Below are positions 32,114 to 44,184 of a stretch of 64,000 bases of DNA, in pieces (the stretch's first letter is position 1; every line of letters begins with the position of its first letter). This DNA comes from Cloeon dipterum. Its lineage: Eukaryota > Arthropoda > Insecta > Ephemeroptera > Baetidae. Position numbers and translations under genes: made by a program. A model generated the notes under the pieces. That model had not been told where the DNA came from, did not search any database, and saw only the letters and a list, made by a program, of their open reading frames with translations. The stretch spans positions 37,717,681 to 37,781,680 of the forward strand of contig NC_088786.1 in assembly GCF_949628265.1 (NCBI RefSeq). Direction: 5' to 3'.

Positions 32114-32672
32114 ATTGTATCTTGCAAAAAAATACTCCGGTTGTAACTTAAAAAGAATGTCTAGTCAGAGCGAATGCTGGCTATATAGCTATGAAGTGAT
32201 GGTCGAGGAGGAACTCTTCACTTTTGTATCGCCGAGATAATGAAGCCAGAACTTTGACCGCATAATATTTGTTTGTATTATAGAAGGCAAACACGTCGCC
32301 TATGCTTTGTTGATCAAACAAAATCAGAGGGAGTGATATTTTACACTTTTTCTTTATTAAAAATTACAACAATTAATTACATTTTTTGTCATCGGGGTTT
32401 CTTTTGATTTTCTCCCATATTCGCACACTCATTATTGAAATGGTTCTGGAAAGAGGTGAATATATGCGTAACAATTATTTGGCTGCTTTAACCTCCTTTT
32501 TCTAGCAAGTAAATTTATATTGATTGGAAATTTAGGGAAATATTTCCAAAATTTCTACAGTCACTCCTTAAGGATTTCACTTAGAAAATGTGTAAAATAT
32601 GTGAATAGAAAAATTTTAATATATATTAATTATGTTCAATAAAGGAATGATGCTATAATGCCTTTTGTATAA

Positions 32673-34675
32673 CTATAATGCTCCCTCGGAACTAACTGAC
32701 TCAAGAGCGTTCTTTAACTCCCTGAAACTCGTCGAATAGTCATAGGAAGGGATTCTTATAATGCTTTCATCCATAACTATTATCTTCAGATTTAGCAAGA
32801 TTTCGCGTCTCTGAATCCGAGCTATGATGGTGGCGTTGTCGCTGAAGTCAATTTTTGATACCTTATGAATGGAGATGTATTCCAGGAGCGGCGCAGACAA
32901 AATGCTCGAAAATGCGACTTTTTCAGAGTAAAATCTGCAATGATATTAAACAACAATGAGATACATAACGAAGGAAAATATGTCAATTACTTAATGTTAA
33001 CTATGGAACATTTTTAAAGGTGGAAATATCTTACTTGTTTGAAGAGCACCATGCAAATTCTTTCAGTCGGCGCATCGCATCAACTGGTGCGTCATTCGCA
33101 GACAACGTGCATCGTTCTAATCTCAACGACTGGAGGTTAGGGCAGAAGTTGAAGATTTCGCTGAAGGCCATCTTCTCCTTGATACCAACACCGTGTAGAG
33201 TCAACTCCTGAAGACTCTCTCCGTTTCTTTTCAGGAAACATCTTAAAACGTGCGCCGATTTGCTGCCGCAAACAATATATGCTTTCTCTATTTGTGGAAG
33301 GTGCGGAAATTCGTCAATTTCTTCAAAATCCTCCAGGTCAGTGGAACTAATCTGAAATATTAAGATATTAATTAATTTTTAAAATTACTTGATGGTAGTA
33401 AATATAAAATATTACGTAAATAAAGTCTTACATGTATTTGCTTTAGTTGCTCAGCAAACCGTTGTACTAAAAGAAATAACTCTTGATTTGTTTTTGGCTG
33501 TAGTCTCAAGTAAGTGTAATGCGTATTATCTTTATATTTCGGTCCATATGTTGGAATCGTACGCTCCATCCACAGAGACATCCGCCCAAGGTAAAATTCT
33601 CGCGCGTCTATGTAGACGTACGCAAAGTCATCTCCGAAGGCGGCACATGAGAGTTCCACGTCAATTCTGACTTTACGAGCATAGATGCGATCCAATTTTT
33701 CGCATTCGCGAGTAATTCCGAAAATTCCTGACAGTGGAACATGTACGTTATTTATATGAAGGACGACCAAATTCTTCAGCTGAATAATCGAATTCAATTC
33801 GCGTTCTCCAAGCGAATATTCTTCATTGTCGTTTGGTCTATCGATTGTTAGTTCCCTCAGGTTAGGAGTGTTCGCCCCCAAACACCTGATGAACTGAAAT
33901 CGTAATTATAAGTATTTTGTAATTAAGTATTTAATGAATGCATTCACCTCTTGAAAACAAGAGTTGGTCACAGTAGAGAGAGGGCAGTACATGAATTCTA
34001 TATCACGGGTGTCAAGTTTTGTGTAGATTTGAGAGTTGATCAGGAAAGGCAGAAGAGCCCAGATTTTTTCAAGGTGATTCTCTTGACATTCGCATTTCAA
34101 ACGATGGTTCTCTACCATTTCTAACATTTCTTTAAGCATCTTCTGTCGAAATGGTCCTGAAAATTAATCAACTCATCAATTCATTTGATTATTGTGATAC
34201 AGTTTTAACGTCATATAATTTTTTTTAAACTTCTGTTCACTGAATGGCCAAGAACACCGTGGCCATCATTTCGCCTCCACGCACAGAGGTCATTTGAAAC
34301 GCTACAAAGAACTAATTTCCATTCTCTTTGCCATCACTAACACTAGATAACGAGTGTATTAGATACTAGAATTGCTTAATAAAACCTCCCAACACATTGA
34401 CAATCCTTTGATTGCCTTAAAAATTCAAGTCAATGGACTACTGGTAATAGTTCTTAAATGAAAATATTTAAAAAGTATTACTGACCATTTGACATTCTGT
34501 TCCAATAATTTTTTATGGAAATTTAAAAGCATAAAAATTTTGAAATTTAGTTAAGTCCATACAATTTTTTGATCTGTCTTTGCTTACCAATAATAGTCTT
34601 AACAAGGTCCTTGTCGTAGTTGTCGATGTTGTCAACCACAGCTTTGATAGCCAGGTCCAAGAGTTTGGGTGGCTC
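32673..34675 (-). CDS. Gene C: LRR family gene, exons 2-6, no exon 1 found
   Basis: Minus-strand exons 34675-34588, 34156-33948, 33893-33432, 33351-33035, 32934-32673, all GT-AG, phases as in gene A, ending TAG; 445 residues without the initiator. Protein signatures match A-E (EPPKLLDLAIKAVVDNI, TPNLRELTI, CPNLQSLRL). Exon 3 uses donor GTGAAT instead of GTAAAT. The sequence upstream on this strand (35.1-36.5 kb) contains shuffled pieces of intron 1, one 0.6-kb part missing, and a leader-like fragment in the opposite orientation; no ATG|GTAAG exon is seen. C may be a 5'-truncated pseudogene or use another start. Its coding exons are still open. Confidence 0.7.
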
Positions 34676-35104
34676 CTGTAAGAAAAGATGATATCAAGAT
34701 TTTTTAGCAAGAAGTGAAGCGCATAAGAGGAAAATATCATTTGATTTGAGGCGCAGAAATTTTTCTCGTGGCAACGAGGATGTGAGGCAGAAACAAAATT
34801 ATTAGGCGACCTTTTGATCCACTATTCTCTGCTCTTTTGAACTTAACTGACCTGCACAAAAATTTCAAGTAAGCAATAAAAATGCTTAAAAAACATAAAT
34901 AAATAAATACACGGGTGACTGTGCATCGAGAAAGGTGCGCGGATCGAGTTGAAGCAAGTGGATTGTCGGCAAAAGTTGTCAAAATTTCCGAACTTTCAGG
35001 AAATTCAGCAGAAATATTATTTTGAAAATAAGAATTGCCACACCAAGGGTTCACTACTAATGCAAAAAATGGTGCCGTCCTGCCCATAGGCCGATATCAC
35101 AATA

Positions 35105-36460
35105 TGGTAGCCGGCTCTTTTCCCCCCAATTGCGAGTTAGGGCGACCGAAATTTGCAAGTTTTCGCTTCAAAAATAAACTGAGAGTAAAAGAAACTCTCA
35201 CAAAATGATCTTCATCTGATAACTTCGCTCAGATGGCTAGGCGGAATATCCGACTAAAAACTGGGTCGAAGGGAAAAAATCCAAAAATTTTGATTTTTTT
35301 TTCTTAAATGTGCCGAAATAAATTACGTGCGTTTTAAAAAAAGTACCGCAAGATATTATGAATGGACAAGAAGTGTCGACCGGCTGCTCGCGCCCTCGAA
35401 CATCCGCTTCGTGGGGCATTTTTCGCCCTGCGCGCCACTGACCATCAAGAAAAATAAAAAAAATCTATCACAACTCCGGGAAGGCACAACTGATCTGGCG
35501 GAAATGGGCTGCAGCTGCAAATGCTTTGGCTCGTCAATCGATGATAAAAAATTATTTTGCAGCACAGCAAAAAACACATCCCGGTTAACAGCGACTTGTC
35601 AATATAAAGGAAGAGGAATAGAAACCCTGAGCGCTGCTGGCGAGGTGGCTCGGTTCAGGGTCACTAGCATTGTGTAAAAAGGATATTGTTGTTGCGTTGC
35701 ACGCATTTGGGAATTCACAAATAATTCCCTGGGATTCGAGAGGCGATAGAGGGCAACTTAGGCCGAGGCAAGGAAAAATAGGAGAATAAAAGAGCAGGCG
35801 ATCGCGGCAGAGGAGAGACGAATTTTCTTTTTATTTGTTAGCAGGGAGACCTGAACGCCAGCTGCATGCGTAAATTTATTTATGTGGCTGAATGGCCGCC
35901 CCGGCATGGTGGCTGCGGCCTGCAAAAATATAAAATGGGATAAAAATAATTTTAATTCAATGCAGACAAGATTCTTCTGATGGATTTTCTTTTTCAAGCA
36001 TTTTTGTGGAAGACGAACACAAAATATACTGCATGGAAAACTCCATCGTAATTTTTTAAACCTGGTTTGTTTACTCCTGCGTTAAACTGCTGAAACTGTT
36101 GTCAGTGACGCAGGGCAGGGACCAATAAATCAGCCCTTCCGGCTCGCCTAATTCCCTCACTCACGAGGTCAAACTCTATTCCTCTCGCCATAATCGAGGT
36201 TAGGGGTGGACAAAATCGGCCGAGAAGGAAAGCGACCTGTTTATTGATGAGAGCGGCGAAAGGGCAGCTTGGCAATCTAAAGGGACGAGCGGAGGAGTGA
36301 GAGAATTAACCCTCTTGGCTCGCGTGCCGTCAGGAGAGTGTGTGTGAGTACGAAAAGGTCGCATGCTCGCGAGAGAGGAAGGCTCGGCAATACCAGTTGC
36401 ATTATCAATTGAGCTTTTTTGACCGATAGCAGCCGTCGGCACGGGCGGAGTGGACATTTC
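35105..36460. other. Scrambled 5' region between genes C and D
   Basis: 35105-35420 is intron 1 sequence in minus orientation. About 35450-35760 resembles the distal upstream module (GCATTGTGTAAAAAGGATATTGTTGTT) in plus orientation, as at 36700. 36150-36410 is another intron 1 piece in minus orientation (GGTTAGGGGTGGACAAAATC..). Compared with intact intron 1 of A, B, D and E the order is broken. Short ORFs here are not supported. Confidence 0.55.
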
Positions 36461-36599
36461 CCTGAATTACTGGAGAATAAATTTAAACTCTATCTAGCTA
36501 ATTAATTATTTATATTAAATTCCTCTTTTTTATTGGGATACGAACGGCGTGATGAAATTGGAATTTTCAGCGGCAAAAAGCCATTGAATATTGGATAAA

Positions 36600-37034
36600 T
36601 TTAATGCGTGAAGCAAACAATGCGACTAAATGAGAAGTGAGAATTCGAGCAACCTTTTGCCGCGCTGCTGGAGATGGAGAGGCGGCTTGCTCGCTCGGGA
36701 TCTGTCGCATTGTGTGAAAGGTTATTGTTGTTTTTCTGCACGCTGTGTGAAATCACAAGAAATATGCTGGAATGCAAGAAGATAAACAGCTCGGGAGGAT
36801 AAATAGGGTCAGCCTCGGAAAAAGGAGGGAAGATTTCACCATTCATCGCGAGGGCGTTTGAGGCCGCCGCCAGATTGACCACCTGCGGCAACAAAAATAC
36901 CCGAACTCGCCATGCGCGCACGGAAAAGAGACCTCTTGATTCTCCCCTAAAAGCGAGGAGACGCTCAGTCGTGCATTCACCCTCGCCCGCTCGCTACGTG
37001 TGTTTCTGTTCTCTCTCCCGCTGCACACGCAAAA
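36600..37034 (+). promoter_or_regulatory. Upstream/5' leader module of gene D
   Basis: Same order of conserved motifs as before A and E: GGGAAGATTTCAC, GAGGCCGCCGCCAG, ACTCGCCATGCGCGCACGG, GATTCTCCCCTAAAAGCGAG, GCTCGCTACGTGTG and TCTCTCTCCCGCTGCACACG immediately before the ATG. Unlike B and E, gene D is not preceded by a full block X. Confidence 0.5.
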
Positions 37035-37973
37035 ATGGTAAGAATAGTTTTTTAAGCTCTCATTCGAGTTCCTCCCCTTAATTTAAAGGAGATTAAAATA
37101 TAAAAAACGTGGCTGCTATTCATTTCGAGTTTGGTTTTAGTACATTTAAACAGCCAAGCGTCCCAGTTCACTTGGTTCGCGTGAAATATATTTTTTAATT
37201 TGTGATGATTGTGCATAATTGGGTCAGCGGGGGCGGCCGGGTCAAGTTTTTGTTTTTTATGTTCACAGAATTTTGCTGTTAGAACAGCCAACATTGTGTT
37301 TCACCATGCGATCAATTTAAGCCGAGTTATGAATTTTTTTAAGGAGGAAAACGCGATATGTGACATCTCAAAATTTTCGGTTTTTGGGGCGTGGCCGGGG
37401 CCCCGCGTGCCCGAGGGTGGTGCTTCTGGTGCCAGTCGATGCGCGCATATGAGGTTCGATGCCCATGTGTAATTTTTTTAATCCGGACCAATTTTCGAAA
37501 CACAGGGAATTTATTTCTGCGAAATTTAAAAAAAAAATGTCAGTGGCGCGCAGGGCGAAAATGTTCGAGGGCGCGAGCAGCCGGTCGACACTTCTTGTCC
37601 ATTCATAATATCTTGCAGTACTTTCTTTTTAAAGCACACGTAATTTATTTCGGCACATTTAAGAAAAAATATCAAAATTTTTGGATTTTTTTCCTTCGAC
37701 CCAGTTTTTAGTCGGATATTCCGCCTAGCCATCTGAGCGAAGGTATCAGATGGAGATCATTTTGTGAGAGTTTCTTTTACTCTCAAGTTTATTTTTGAAG
37801 CGAAAACTTGCAAATTTCGGTCGCCCTAACTCGCAATTGGGGAAAAAATTTCAGGGTTTTCCTGACGAGATTACGATCGCATTAATAATTGTTCTGTACC
37901 GATATGTAATTTTCGGGCGCCCACAGGGGATGCAGCGCGAGAGCCAAGAGCCTCTCTCGCGAGCGCGCACCTG

Positions 37974-38016
<43 letters not shown>

Positions 38017-41000
38017 TCGCTCTCCTGACGAAACGCGAGCCAAGACGGTAATTCTCCCGCTGCCCGCTCGTACCTTTGGGTAGCATATAGCTGCACTTTC
38101 GCACCTATCATCAATAAACAGGTCGTCTTCCTTCTCGGCCAACTTTGTTCGCCCCGCACCCCTTATAACGTCGATTGTGGCGAGAGGAACAGGCTTTTCG
38201 ACCTCGTGAGAGAGGCAAGGCACAACTTTGGCAGCCCCTGTGCCGCGTTGCTGACGAAAATTGAGCAAAATTCAAGATGGTTTGACGTGAAAATTAAATA
38301 AGCAACATTTTTCAACCAATTACGACCCGATCCCTCTTTCAAATTTTTATAAGAACGAATGTGAGGATAAAAAAAACGTGAATTTTGAAATTTCCTGAAA
38401 AAGAATAACACAGGAAATACAAATAAATGTTCTTTTTCCGCTCTTTCTGGCACTTTTCAGAATATATTGCGATCATTTTGAACACTCACCTTGTTCGGGT
38501 TGTGGCGTGTGGTGCAGTCGCGTGCAGGGGAGGGGGTGAAGTGTGGTTCGGTTCTGTGGCGCACGTTTTGCCAGAGCGCCGGGCGACAGAGCCAACATTT
38601 TTGTACCCAATATATCAATTGAATTTTACGCTTTTTCGACACGAAAATGGATTTTTCTTGAACCGTTCGTCCCATCAAAGACCACGATCCCTCGTTGGAA
38701 ACGTCTTGGTCTTGGCTTCAACCTACCTTTTTCAGGGTAATCAACCTAACCTCCGGTCAGGAAATATAACTCTCGACGGTAACTCGCCCGACGGACTGGA
38801 GGTCGGAGGGTTGGAGCAGCCAGGTGCGCCGCACGCAGCTTTTCCATCAATACTCTAACTTGCGCTACCGTGGGGTTGAATTTTTTCGAGAAAGGCCCGC
38901 CCTTTGCAGAGCAGGAGCCGGCTACCATATTGTGATATCGGTCAAAAGGCAAATGGCACCAATTTTTGCATTAGCAGTGCACCCTTGGTGTGGCAATTCT
39001 TATTTTCAAAATAATATTTCTGCTGAATTCCCTGAAAATTAGGAAATTTTGACAACTTTTGCCGACAATCCGCTAACTTCAACTCGATCCGCGCACCTTT
39101 CTCGATGCACATTCACCCGCGTATTTATTGATTTATGTTTTTAACCATTTTTATTGCTTATACTTGAAAATTTCGTGCAGGTTCAGTTCAAAAAAGCAGA
39201 GAATAGTGGATCAAAAGGTCGCCTAATAATTTTATTTCTGCCTTTCATCCTCGATGCCACGAGAAAAATTTCTGCGCCTCAAATCAAATGTTATTTTCCT
39301 CTTATACGCTTCACTTCTTGCTAAAAAATCTTGATATCATTTTTTCCTATAGGAGCCACCCAAACTCTTGGACCTGGCAATCAAAGCTCTGGTTGACAAC
39401 ATCGACAACTACGACAAGGACCTTGTTGAGACTGTTATTGGTAAGCAAAGCCAGATCAAAAAATTGAATGACTAAACAAAATTTCCAAAATTTTTGTAGC
39501 TTTTAAATTTCCATAAAAAATTATTGGAACAGAATGTCAGATGGTCAGTAATACTATTTAAATATTTTCATTTAAGAACTATTACCAGTAGTCCGTTGAC
39601 TGGAATTTTTAAGGCAATCAATGGATTTTGTCAAAGTGATGGGAGTTTTTATTAAGCAATTCTAGTATCTAATACACTCGTTATCTATAGTGTCAGTGAT
39701 GGCAAAGAGAATGGAAATTAGTTCTTTGTAGCGTTTCAAATGACCTCTGTGGAGGCGAAATGATGGCCACGTTGGCCCCATGGTATCCGCTCAGCGGTGT
39801 TCTTGGCCATTCAGTGAACAGAAGTTTAAAAAAAAATTATATGACGTTAAAACTGTATCACGATAATCAAATTAATTGAAGAATTGATTAATTTTCAGGA
39901 CCATTTCGACAGAAAATGCTTAAAGAAATGTTAGAAATGGTAGAGAACCATCGTTTGAAATGCGAATGTCAAGAGAATCACCTTGAAAAAATCTGGGCTC
40001 TTCTGCCTTTCCTGATCAACTCTAAAATCTACACAAAACTTAACATCAATGATTTTATACCGCGCATGAACTGCCGTGCTTCCTCTACTGTGACCAACTC
40101 TCGTTTTCAAGATGTAAATGCATGAATTAAATACTTAATTACAAAATATTTATAATTACGATTTCAGTTCATCAGATGTTTGGGGGCCAACACTCCTAAC
40201 CTGAGGGAATTAAAAATCCGTAAACCAATAACCCACAATGAAGAATATTCGCTTGAAGAACGCGAATTAAATTCGATTATTCAGCTGAAGAATTTGGCCA
40301 CCCTTGAGATATATAACGTACATGTTACACTGTCAGGAATTTTCGGAATTACTCGCGAATGCAAAAAATTGGATCGCATCGAAGCTTATAAAGTCATAAT
40401 TGACGTGGAACTCTCATGTGCCGCCTTCGGAGATGACTTTTCGTACGTCTACATAGACGCGTTTGATTTTTACCTTGGGCGGATGTCCCTGACGATGGAC
40501 CGTACGATTCGAACACGGAGTCCGAAATTTAAAGATAATTACATTAATTTGAGACTCAAGCCAAAAACAAATCAAGAGTTATTTCTTTTAGTACAACAGT
40601 TTGCTAAGAAACTAAAGGAAATAGAGGTAAGACTTTATTTACACAATATTTTATATTACTACCATCAAGTAATTCTAAAAATTAATTATTATCTTAATAT
40701 TTCAGATTAGTTCCACTGACCTGGAGGATTTTGAAGAAATTGACGAATTTCCGCACCTTCCACAAATAAAGAGAGCATGGATTGAATGCAGCAGCAAATC
40801 GGCGCACGTTTTAAGGTGCTTCCTGAAAAGAAACGGAGAGAGTCTGCAGGACTTGTCTCTACAGGGTGTTGGTATCAAGGAGAAGATGGCCTTCAGCGAA
40901 ATCTTCAACTTCTGCCCTAACCTCCAGTGGTTGAGATTAGAACGATGCACATTGTCTGCGAATGACGCACCAGTTGATGCGATGCGCCGACTGAAAGAAT

Positions 41001-41381
41001 TTGCATGGCACTCTTCAAACATGTAAGATATTCCCACCTTTAAAAATGTTCCATAGTTAACATTAAGTAATTGACATATTTTCCGTCGTTATGTATCTCA
41101 TTGTTGTTTATTATCATTTCAGAGAACGCTCTGACAGTGTCGCTTTTTCGAGCATTTTGTCTGCGCCGCTCCTGGAATACATCATCATTGACGTATCAAA
41201 AATTGACTTCACTGACAACGCCACCATCATAGCTCGGATTCAGAGACGCGAAATCTTGCTAAATCTGAAGATAATAATTATGGATGAAAGCATTATAAGA
41301 ATCCCTTCCGATGACTATTGGACGAGTTTCAGGGAGTTAAAGAACGCTCTTGAGTCAGTTAGTTCCGAGGGAGCATTATAG
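37035..41381 (+). CDS. Gene D: LRR family protein, 6 exons, 446 aa
   Basis: Exons 37035-37037 (ATG only), 39353-39440, 39899-40113, 40168-40626, 40706-41022, 41123-41381; phases as in gene A, ending TAG. Intron 1 is 2.3 kb and contains a CA microsatellite. Exon 3 ends GAT|GTAAAT rather than GAG|GT, changing Glu to Asp at the junction and weakening the donor. Exon 4 is two codons shorter than in A (DNTHYIN becomes DNYIN). Exon 6 has lost four codons in the IPSEDDYYSYLTSF region. All frames are open. The 3' flank is nearly identical to that of A, showing that D is the counterpart of A in the duplicated block. Confidence 0.82.
37984..38014. repeat. CA microsatellite in intron 1 of gene D
   Basis: About 14 CA dinucleotides after a short CT run. 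The paralogous positions in A, B and E have only a few CA units. Confidence 0.9.
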
Positions 41382-41862
41382 TTATACAAAAGGCATTATA
41401 GCATCATTCTTTATTAAACATAATTAATATGTATTAAAAATTTTCTATTCACATATTTTACACATTTTCTAAGTGAAATCCTTTAGAAGGGACTGTAGAA
41501 ATTTTGGAATTATTTCCCTAAATTTCCAATCAATATAAATTTACTTGCTAGAAAAAGGAGAGGTTAAAGCAGCCAAATAATTGTTACGTATATTCACCTC
41601 TTTCCAGAACCATTTCAATAATGAGTGTGCGAATATGGGAGAAAATCAAAAGAAACCCGATGACGAAAAATGTAATTAATTGTTGTAATTTTTCATAAAG
41701 AAAAAGTGTAAAATATCACTCCCTCTGATTTTGTTTGATCAACTAAGCATAGGTGACGTGTTTGCCTTCTATAATACAAACAAATATTATGCGGTCAAAG
41801 TTCTGGCTTTCATTATCTCGGCGATACAAAAGTGACGAGTTCCTCCTCGCCCATCACTTCAT

Positions 41863-44150
41863 AGCTATATATAATACATATTATATACAGTTTCCTGTTA
41901 AGAAGAAAAGTAAATCGATTTATTGAGTAAAGAATTTATAGCTAATTAAAATAGTTAAATCTTTAAATATTGACAATCGTCAGTAAAAACAAAATTAGGG
42001 ATGTTATTTATTGCAGGAAATGTTAATTAATTAAATTAAATACAATGTAAACATTTATTTTTCGTCTTTAACACAAATAAACTATGTAAAATATTTCTAA
42101 AGTTATTTCCTGATAATCCATTCATAATTTTGATGCTTTTCTAATTAAGTTTTTAATTGAAATTGCAATAATTGAAATTCTGAAAAATTATATGCCTGAG
42201 AAACGTTGTCGCATATGTTTCAAAAAGGGAAATAATTATAAATCTGAGCAGAATGGCGAATTCTGATTATGTGTTGAATTTATTCCTTGTTTTCTATTAA
42301 AATTTTGTGATACAAACCAATATTCATTTTGCCCCGCCCTCGTTTATAATACTTTTGTGTCAGTCAGCTGCTAGGCTGCAGTTTTTGTTACTGCGTAGTC
42401 TTCTGTGCGATTCTCCTTGTTCCTTAGTTTGATTAAAAATCAATTTTTGTTTGGTTCAAAATTTTTATCAAATAAAACTTCCACTGAAAATTTAACTAAA
42501 AATTATTTTGATCGGCTTTTTTAATATTGCTGCAACCTGCTTTCATTCTTTTCTCGTTTTCCTATACTCATGTTCCTGCAATTTTTTCTCTCCCGCCGTT
42601 CTTCTGCATGGAAAAACATTTTTCCCTCGAAACTGACTACCACCCCTCTGCCCCCTAGCCGAAAGCTCAGAGGCGCCATCTTTTTTCATCTGGTGAGTTT
42701 CTAACCAGCGGGATAATAATTATGATAAGTTAGTGATTTGTAACCAGAAACAGGCCAAGTTGACCGATAGTTGATTTTTTATTCCCTTCCTGGTGTGCTC
42801 GAGAAAAACTAAAATATATTCAATGAGAGTTTTAATTTTAACTTGAAATTGAAAAAAATGAATTTAATCTGAATATTTTCTTAGTTTAATTATCATTTAA
42901 TCAGCATCATGATTTAAATCCTATTATTTGATTTAAAACGTACCAAATGCGTGTTTTCAATTTGAACTGCTAATATTCTTCATTATTTATTATTTTCCAA
43001 AACCCGCGCGCGCTATAATCCTGTTACCCGATTTCTGGCTCGCTCCATCCTCCAGCCTCTTATTTTCCCTCTTCTGCTTTACTCTCGCCCTCGCCGTTCT
43101 TTCAGTGGACAATAACCTTTTATTTCTCTCCAAACCGACCTTGCACCCTCCAGGCCAGCAGATGGAAAAGCGTATTTAACGCTCAGCTTGTCTCCTAAAT
43201 CTTTCTCTGAGCTGCGAAGACCACCCAGCTCAGCACAATTAAAAGAGCTTCTGTGATATTCTAATGATTAAATCCAGTGATTAATTCGGGTTAAATTCAC
43301 TCAATGCTATTAAAATATTTTATTTCCTGATCTGACAAAATTTAAGCATAAATATGAATAAATATAGACACCGGCGATTATTTTACGCCTCAATTATTTA
43401 ATGACGGAAACTTCGCGCCTCAAATCATTTTAAACTATTTTATTTAGGAAACACAACTTACTCCTGCAAATAAAGGTTGTAAAATTGGTGCAGGTAATTA
43501 AAAAAAATTGATTGCGCTTAACCGCATGCATCGCGCGGTCCGTCTCTCTATTCTCCTTGCCGCTGATTTTCTTCATCCCTGCGCCGCTGCACCCACCATA
43601 TTTTGTGATTGATGCATTTTGCCGTGCCCCCCGAGCAAGGAAAACAGAACAAAGACGCCACTGGCCTTTTTTGAAGCAGCGAGATGCGGCAGGGAAAAAC
43701 CCACATCTGGAAAACGGGCTCGCTCACTTAAAATAATTTAATATTTTAATAGAGAACCTTCTGATTTCGCCTCGAGTTAAAATAATATGGAATTATGCTC
43801 AGTTATTCTTTTAGCCTGTTGCTCCCCGCGCAATTTAACGCCTGCTTGTAAAGAGCTTTATACAAAATTCTGTGCTGAGTAAAAATATTTATTGTTTTGA
43901 GCTATGATGAAAATATTGTTTAAATTGCGTAAAAGGTGATTTAATGGTCGAGCGTCGCAGAGAAAAATGAGGGAGGATTTCACAACGCATATTACGAAAG
44001 CAGTTGAGGCCTCCGCCAGCTGTAACAACAAAAGCAACCTTCTCACTCGCCATGCGCTCTGAAAAGAGGTACCTGTGGATTCTCCCCTAACAGTGAGGAG
44101 ACTTGCAGTCGTGCGTTCGCCCTCGCTCGCTCGCTACGTGTGTGTTCTGT
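41863..44150 (+). repeat. Block X and leader module upstream of gene E
   Basis: Nearly identical to 10080-12355 and continuing without interruption through CGCTACGTGTGTGTTCTG to the ATG of gene E. It gives the unoccupied version of the site used by the 8.2-kb element. No ORF supported; the 74-codon frame at 43512-43736 is broken or different in the X copy at 11736. Confidence 0.75.
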
Positions 44151-44184
44151 TCTCTCTCCCGCTGCAGCTGCACAAGCAACAGAA

